Of a stretch of 17,953 bases of DNA, positions 14,901 through 17,953 are shown in pieces. A program made the translations under genes and the position numbers. The notes below the pieces were generated by a model. The model worked only from the letters and a program-made list of their open reading frames with translations. It ran no database searches and was not told the origin of the DNA. Each line of letters begins with the position of its first letter. Position 1 is the stretch's first letter. This DNA comes from Bacteroidales bacterium (GTDB lineage: Bacteria; Bacteroidota; Bacteroidia; Bacteroidales; VadinHA17), in the NCBI GenBank assembly GCA_017882245.1, contig JADGPV010000088.1, forward strand, positions 1 through 17,953. Direction: 5' to 3'.

Positions 14901-15547
14901 CCACTGGCGTCGGTAATGGTTCCTGAAACCATCACGGGAAGGTCGATACCCTTCTCAGCGAGTACACCGCTTATGGCAAAAAGCGCAGCCCTGGCATTAA
15001 GTCCGTCAAAGACTGTTTCGACAAGCAGAATATCAACACCGCCATCAACCAGTCCCCTGGCCTGTTCAGCATAGGCTTCGGCAAGCTGCGTGAAAGTTAT
15101 AGTTCGGGCTCCGGGGTCACTGACATCGGGTGACATTGAGGCTGTGCGGTTGGTGGGTCCCAGCGAGCCGGCAACCCATGCCTCTTTACCTGTTTCCTTC
15201 AGATGTTCCGAAACAGCTTCGCAGGCAAGCTTTGCAGCAGCAACATTGATATTATAAACCTGATCCTCCATGCCATAATCGGCCATGGAGACCCTGTTGG
15301 CATTGAATGTGTTTGTACTGATTATGTCAGCGCCCGCCCTGAGATAGTCAAGGTGAATTGAACGTATAACATCAGGCTGAGTTATTGAGAGAAGGTCATA
15401 GTTTCCCTTCAGCGGCTTATGGTGATCCATGAATTTATCACCGCGATATTGCTCTTCAATGAGCCTGTGGAGCTGTATCATCGTGCCCATGGCACCGTCA
15501 AGAACAAATATCTTCTTGCGGAGTGACTCTGCTAAATCTCTCTTCAC
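11927..15547 (-). CDS. metH: Cobalamin-dependent methionine synthase
   Basis: A complete 1206-residue MetH with all four modules. The homocysteine domain (about 1-325) has zinc ligands Cys243 (GLNCALG) and Cys306-Cys307 (IGGCCGTT). The methyl-THF domain (about 345-620) starts with NFVNIGERTNVAGSLKFARL. The cobalamin cap and Rossmann domain (about 645-880) carry the B12 signature D753-V-H755-D-I-G758, where His755 is the lower axial ligand. The reactivation domain (about 910-1206) contains RPAPGYPACPDH (from Arg1118), which binds SAM for reductive remethylation. The enzyme moves a methyl group from 5-methyl-THF through B12 to homocysteine in the cytoplasm, so the cell needs cobalamin. No metE is present here. 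A well-matched promoter lies directly upstream and metF follows after 9 bases. No B12 or SAM riboswitch fits in the 59-base upstream gap. Identification is secure. Confidence 0.99.
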   Translation of the reverse strand: MKRDLAESLRKKIFVLDGAMGTMIQLHRLIEEQYRGDKFMDHHKPLKGNYDLLSITQPDVIRSIHLDYLRAGADIISTNTFNANRVSMADYGMEDQVYNINVAAAKLACEAVSEHLKETGKEAWVAGSLGPTNRTASMSPDVSDPGARTITFTQLAEAYAEQARGLVDGGVDILLVETVFDGLNARAALFAISGVLAEKGIDLPVMVSGTITDASGRTLTGQTLEAFLISMSHYPLLSIGLNCALGAEQLRPFIEELSVKAPFFVSAHPNAGLPNQFAEYDQTPDYMGNVISGFLQNGWVNIIGGCCGTTPEHIKVIASLAHKYAPRTVPERKHITALAGLEPLVLRKDTNFVNIGERTNVAGSLKFARLIRDGNFQAALDVARDQVEGGAQVIDICMDDAMIDGAAAMTRFINLLMSEPDIARLPVMIDSSKWDVIEAGLRCVQGKPVVNSISLKEGEYEFLAKAHLIRRYGAAAVVMLFDEHGQADTFERKKEVATRSYRLLTEKAGFPPEDIFFDPNILAIATGIEEHNNYAVDYIKATEYIKANLPYARVSGGVSNLSFSFRGNDPVREAMHAVFLFHAIKAGMDMGIVNPGLLKVYTSIEPDLLRLTEDVVLNRRKDATDRLLQFAAGMKGGKQEEETKHLVWRDGDVISRIKYALVNGIDTFIADDVEEARPLFERSLRIIEGPLMDGMNEVGDLFGSGRMFLPQVVKSARVMKKAVAQLTPHIEAETKAGEVSTAGKVLLATVKGDVHDIGKNIVGVILSCNNYQVIDLGVMVPAETILDTAEREKVDFIGLSGLITPSLEEMVHVASLMEERGMKIPLLIGGATTSEIHTAVKIAPVYSFSAVHVKDASRAIHALSGLVSPESSLHETIKEKYSRLREDHEASRREKKLIAIEDARRNAFRTDKPAIAPAMTGVINSGPVPLRKLIDYIDWTFFFFAWKINGRYPEIFGDPVRGPEAKKLYDDAVEMVKRIADEELMVAEALSGIWPAEKHGDDVRILPADGGEAVWFRFLRNQEEKVSGKPNLCLSDFLAEKGDHAGAFVVTVKIREKLPQDIAGDDYKNIMLHILADRFAEAAAEWLHREIRVRHWGYTPDEKLTAEELFKVRYQGIRPAPGYPACPDHTGKQVIFDLLSATETIGVTLTESYVMVPVSSVCGYIFASSGSSYFNVGTIGRDQLEDYAHRCGMTVEEAAKWLAPNL

Positions 15548-15567
15548 CTTAATCTGGTTTTACGCGG

Positions 15568-15598
15568 TAAAAATACTTCAGGAACCCTATAAATCAAA
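15568..15598 (-). promoter_or_regulatory. Promoter of metH-metF (Bacteroidota type)
   Basis: On the minus strand TTTG (15598-15595), exactly 19 bases, then TATTTTTA (15575-15568), which matches TAnnTTTG except at the last base. The metH ATG at 15547 lies 20 bases beyond. This makes metH-metF an independent unit from the kinase-peptidase gene that ends at 15607, and leaves no leader long enough for a riboswitch. Confidence 0.75.
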
Positions 15599-15606
15599 AC
15601 TTTTAA

Positions 15607-16935
15607 TCATTTGACAGTACTGGTGGCCTTCCTATTTGTAATACGTTGCCATATCTTTACTATAACCACTGCAAGGCCCGCTATAAGGTATGGCATACGC
15701 CTTCTCATGATTTTAAGTGTTTTATCGCCTCTGATTATTTCAATCACTTTGCCTGCCACATTCATCTCAATGCTCCACGGATCAGGTATCAGGGCAGCGT
15801 CGCCCCTCGTTTTAATGAAGCGCGAGAGTTTGCCTATTCTCACCTCAGTTATCCTGTGAACAACAAAACCTCCATCGCGTCTGAGCGCCACTACCTTGCC
15901 GGCAGTCAGTGGCTTTTCAGGGTTAAGCGGGTTTATGATTATTCTGTCGCCGGGTTTTATCGTTGGCCACATGCTATATCCTCCCGCTGTGACTGTCACT
16001 TGTTTTCCCTCTTCAAGGAGAGATAGGGATGCGGCAGTGACTGTCTCCGCCGTAGTGTTTTCGCGTGCCATAAGGTAATCATGTATACTGTTGTCAGGCA
16101 GGAATTGCAGACTGCTTATCTTCACTGATGAGGCCAGATCCGTAACTGATGCCACCAGCCGGGCTGTAGCATCCCCGTCCCAGTTCTGCTGGATGCAGTT
16201 GGCCATTATCAGTCCGGCAGCCTCTGCGCCCGAAAGAGGTGCCGAGATGTTTGACCTGCCATGACTGATGATCCACAGGTGATCGACCTCGGAGCTCCGT
16301 GGCTCATCATTGCGGTAGACCGGAGTGCTGTGCATCACCCACCTTCCGTCATTTTTCATTAATATCAGCCTGTCATCATGAACAACCCTGTCGCCATTCC
16401 GGTCGAAGATACCGGCCATGGTTGTCTTGCCGCTTCCCGACCTGCCTGTGAACACCCACCCCCTGCCGTTGCATTTCACTCCTGATCCATGGATCATTAT
16501 TTCTCCGTTTATTGTGGTTAGGAAATAGAGAATCAGACCATCAATAGGATAAGGCAATGGATCCGTATCTGTGCCGGCTTCGTCAGTGAAAAGTTGCCAT
16601 CTCATCTTCCCCCGGGGAATGATCAGCAGAGGATACCGGACAGGATCTTTCAGCGATGCCTTAACATAGGTCATGTCTTCACTGGTGGCCACTTCCCAGA
16701 AAGGTTCTCCGGATTTTTCCGGCCCTTCCGGCGTCTCTTCCACATGCTGCGCATCAAATACTTTTACAGTCTCAGAAGGGATAATCGCTTTTTCGGGTTT
16801 AACTTCAATTATGAGTCCGGGTTCGCCCCCGGATGTGGCAATAAAAGCAGTAAACCGTTTATCGAGCCTGAGATTCACACCATCTTCAGACTGAAGACGA
16901 ATCCTCTTCCCGGCTATGATCAGATCCAGTGTCAA
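15607..16935 (-). CDS. HPr-kinase-like P-loop domain fused to an S26 (Sec11/SipW-type) peptidase domain
   Basis: A 442-residue fusion. Residues 1-115 form a beta-rich N-terminal region. About 130-290 is an HprK-like kinase fold: Walker A GRSGSGKTT (164-172) and VVHDDRLIL with Asp187-Asp188, corresponding to the VADD segment of HPr kinase. Residues 315-400 match S26 signal peptidases of the Sec11/SipW kind: GGYSMWPTIKPGD with Ser321, VVHRITEV with His360, and TRGDAALIPDP with Asp379 or Asp385, so a Ser-His-Asp set appears intact. One membrane helix follows (about 414-428) before a short basic tail. The start is TTG, overlapping the stop of the PqqD-like gene (TTGA); the first in-frame ATG, at residue 88, would remove conserved N-terminal sequence, so TTG is preferred. 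HprK-like kinases phosphorylate peptides in some lasso-peptide clusters. Substrates here are unknown. Confidence 0.85.
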   Translation of the reverse strand: MTLDLIIAGKRIRLQSEDGVNLRLDKRFTAFIATSGGEPGLIIEVKPEKAIIPSETVKVFDAQHVEETPEGPEKSGEPFWEVATSEDMTYVKASLKDPVRYPLLIIPRGKMRWQLFTDEAGTDTDPLPYPIDGLILYFLTTINGEIMIHGSGVKCNGRGWVFTGRSGSGKTTMAGIFDRNGDRVVHDDRLILMKNDGRWVMHSTPVYRNDEPRSSEVDHLWIISHGRSNISAPLSGAEAAGLIMANCIQQNWDGDATARLVASVTDLASSVKISSLQFLPDNSIHDYLMARENTTAETVTAASLSLLEEGKQVTVTAGGYSMWPTIKPGDRIIINPLNPEKPLTAGKVVALRRDGGFVVHRITEVRIGKLSRFIKTRGDAALIPDPWSIEMNVAGKVIEIIRGDKTLKIMRRRMPYLIAGLAVVIVKIWQRITNRKATSTVK

Positions 16936-17222
16936 TATTCCCTGAAATGAAGAAATTCCTGAACCTGCTCAAGAAAAAGCATGATATCTTTTTCTGCTTC
17001 AGCCTGGTTAACATCGAACTCTTCAGCCAACCTGGCTGTTATATCCCTGATGTCACGTTTCCCGTCAATCAGTTCCCAAATAAATACTCCAGTCTCATTT
17101 AACCTGTAAAGCGAATCCATGTCAGCAATATTATCGGTAAGTGGAATGAGCAGGCATTCGTCATTGATCCTGCGAAATACTACCCGGGGCGAATGTGACG
17201 GTATAGAGGATACTGATATCAT
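16932..17222 (-). CDS. PqqD-like protein (RiPP recognition element fold)
   Basis: A 96-residue protein with the PqqD pattern: a beta-rich start (PRVVFRRINDECLLIPL), the typical YRLNETGVFIWELIDGKRDIRDI centre (positions within about 47-69) and an acidic helical end (LAEEFDVNQAEAEKDIMLFL). PqqD-like domains bind leader peptides of ribosomally made, modified peptides and present them to partner enzymes. The ATG at 17222 was chosen; a TTG 18 bases upstream lies inside the predicted -7 promoter box and is unlikely. The stop overlaps the TTG start of the kinase-peptidase fusion, so the two proteins are probably translated together and may form a complex. No precursor peptide gene, radical SAM maturase or lasso cyclase is in the flanking DNA. 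The radical SAM gene at 1054 is far away and of a different type. Family call is good; function inferred. Confidence 0.82.
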   Translation of the reverse strand: MISVSSIPSHSPRVVFRRINDECLLIPLTDNIADMDSLYRLNETGVFIWELIDGKRDIRDITARLAEEFDVNQAEAEKDIMLFLEQVQEFLHFREY

Positions 17223-17237
17223 TAATTCAATTTCACT

Positions 17238-17245
17238 CAAAGGTA
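17238..17245 (-). promoter_or_regulatory. -7 element for the PqqD-like/kinase-peptidase unit
   Basis: TACCTTTG on the minus strand matches TAnnTTTG fully and ends 15 bases before the chosen ATG. The expected -33 position (about 17265-17268) is a poor match and falls on the opposing rnr -7 box. This is a -7-only prediction. Confidence 0.5.
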
Positions 17246-17258
17246 GCCAATTTCAGTC

Positions 17259-17266
17259 TATCTTTG
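17259..17266 (+). promoter_or_regulatory. -7 element for rnr
   Basis: TATCTTTG matches TAnnTTTG fully and lies 22 bases before the rnr ATG. No good -33 TTTG is found 18-20 bases upstream, where the sequence is occupied by the opposing -7 box at 17238-17245. Confidence 0.5.
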
Positions 17267-17288
17267 GAAGTGTAAAAACAAGCACATA

Positions 17289-17953
17289 ATGTCAAAGAAG
17301 AACCAGGGAACTAAGGGCACCGGCATTGATCAGAAAAAGTTAATTGAACTGATAACCGGTGCTATGGCAAAAAACCCGAAACAATCATTGAATTACAAGC
17401 AGATAGCCTCAAAGCTCCAGATCACTGACAAGGACGAAAAACGGTCGTTGTCTGAGGCTCTCCTCAGAATGATGAAAGATGGTCTGGCAGAGGAGATAGA
17501 ACATGGAAAATACATCCTGAAAGATGTCGGAGGGTATATAACCGGAACAATCGACCTGACCAAATTCGGATACGCTTTTGTCATCTCCGGGGAATCGGAG
17601 GGTGATGTTTTTATTGCTGCGCGTAATCTTAACACCGCCCTCCACGGCGACCAGGTCAAAGTGCGTCTTCATGCCCGTCATAAAGGCAAAAGGCCCGAGG
17701 GAGAAGTAGTTGAAATATTAAACAGGTCGCGCTCTTCCTTCGTCGGAACAATTGAGCTGACACCCCAGTTTGCCTTCCTGATACCTGAAAACAAAAATAT
17801 GCCCTTCGACCTTTTTATTCCTCTGTCAAAGCTTAACGGCGCCAAACAGGGTCAGAAGGCAGTGGCGAAGCTGGTGGAGTGGGATCAGCGGTCACGAAAT
17901 CCTGTGGGCGAGATAACCGACGTACTGGGTTACCCGGGGGAGAATGACACTGA
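17289..17953 (+). CDS. rnr: Ribonuclease R, N-terminal part (runs off the window)
   Basis: An open frame from the ATG at 17289 to the window end without a stop, 221 residues visible. It begins with a Lys-rich stretch (MSKKNQGTKG) and then a winged-helix-like domain (about 15-75: LNYKQIASKLQITDKDEKRS, then LAEEIEHGKYIL). OB-fold cold-shock-like domains follow: GGYITGTIDLTKFGYAFVIS, then DVFIAARNLNTALHGDQVKV, then SSFVGTIELTPQFAFLIPEN and FDLFIPLSKLNGAKQGQKAV. This is the standard order of RNase R before the catalytic RNB domain, which lies beyond the window. RNase R is a processive 3'-5' exoribonuclease that degrades structured RNA and acts in rRNA and tmRNA-related quality control. It is divergent from the PqqD-like gene, with 66 bases between starts. 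VacB/RNase R is much more likely than RNase II, given the N-terminal extension. Confidence 0.93.
   Translation, partial: MSKKNQGTKGTGIDQKKLIELITGAMAKNPKQSLNYKQIASKLQITDKDEKRSLSEALLRMMKDGLAEEIEHGKYILKDVGGYITGTIDLTKFGYAFVISGESEGDVFIAARNLNTALHGDQVKVRLHARHKGKRPEGEVVEILNRSRSSFVGTIELTPQFAFLIPENKNMPFDLFIPLSKLNGAKQGQKAVAKLVEWDQRSRNPVGEITDVLGYPGENDT

Noticed and set aside
15548..15606. SAM or cobalamin riboswitch before metH
   Set aside because: Only 59 bases separate the genes and a promoter fills most of them; none of the conserved SAM-II core or B12-box sequence is present.
17223..17240. TTG at 17240 as start of the PqqD-like gene
   Set aside because: It overlaps the predicted -7 promoter box; the ATG at 17222 gives a normal PqqD length.
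17223..17288. A precursor peptide gene next to the PqqD-like gene
   Set aside because: The 66-base gap holds two promoter boxes and no short frame with a start codon and plausible leader.

Overview
The window looks like chromosomal DNA of a Bacteroidota (Bacteroidales-type) bacterium. Three things point there: strong matches to the characteristic promoter of that phylum (TTTG at -33, about 19 bases, TAnnTTTG at -7), a GldA-type ABC ATPase, and a general lack of Shine-Dalgarno sequences before starts. Genes are densely packed, often overlapping by 4 bases. No tRNA, rRNA, CRISPR array, insertion sequence or phage gene was seen. One gene runs off each edge: an amidohydrolase on the left and ribonuclease R on the right.

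Layout. (1) 1-2933, plus strand: amidohydrolase (5' truncated), TYW1-like radical SAM protein, MurG-like glycosyltransferase. (2) 2910-6414, minus strand: asnS, rpoN (sigma-54) and a PAP2-like membrane protein, read in that order. (3) 6610-8167, plus strand: a tandem universal stress protein and gldA. (4) 8180-9232, minus strand: a lone secreted GH88/GH105-type unsaturated glycuronyl hydrolase. (5) 9233-9698: a 466-base gap with a REP-like palindrome, a cluster of degenerate hairpin repeats, a promoter and a probable SAM-II riboswitch. (6) 9699-15547: the methionine/one-carbon block, with metK on plus converging on a metH-metF operon on minus. (7) 15607-17222, minus strand: a two-gene unit of a PqqD-like (RRE) protein and a fusion of an HPr-kinase-like domain with a Sec11/SipW-type S26 peptidase domain. 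(8) 17289 to the end, plus strand: rnr.

How the genes work together. MetF makes 5-methyl-THF, MetH uses it to methylate homocysteine, and MetK turns methionine into SAM. The SAM-II aptamer before metK would feed SAM back onto MetK synthesis. metH-metF has its own promoter with no room for a riboswitch, so the two halves of the cycle are probably controlled differently.

The most unusual element is the PqqD/HprK-S26 pair. PqqD-like proteins bind leader peptides of ribosomally made peptides, and HprK-like kinases occur in lasso-peptide clusters, but here there is no precursor gene or other maturation enzyme. The peptidase is fused in one chain behind the kinase, with the only clear membrane helix at the C-terminus, which would place the protease domain in the cytoplasm. 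Function is unknown; this is the best candidate for an undescribed system.
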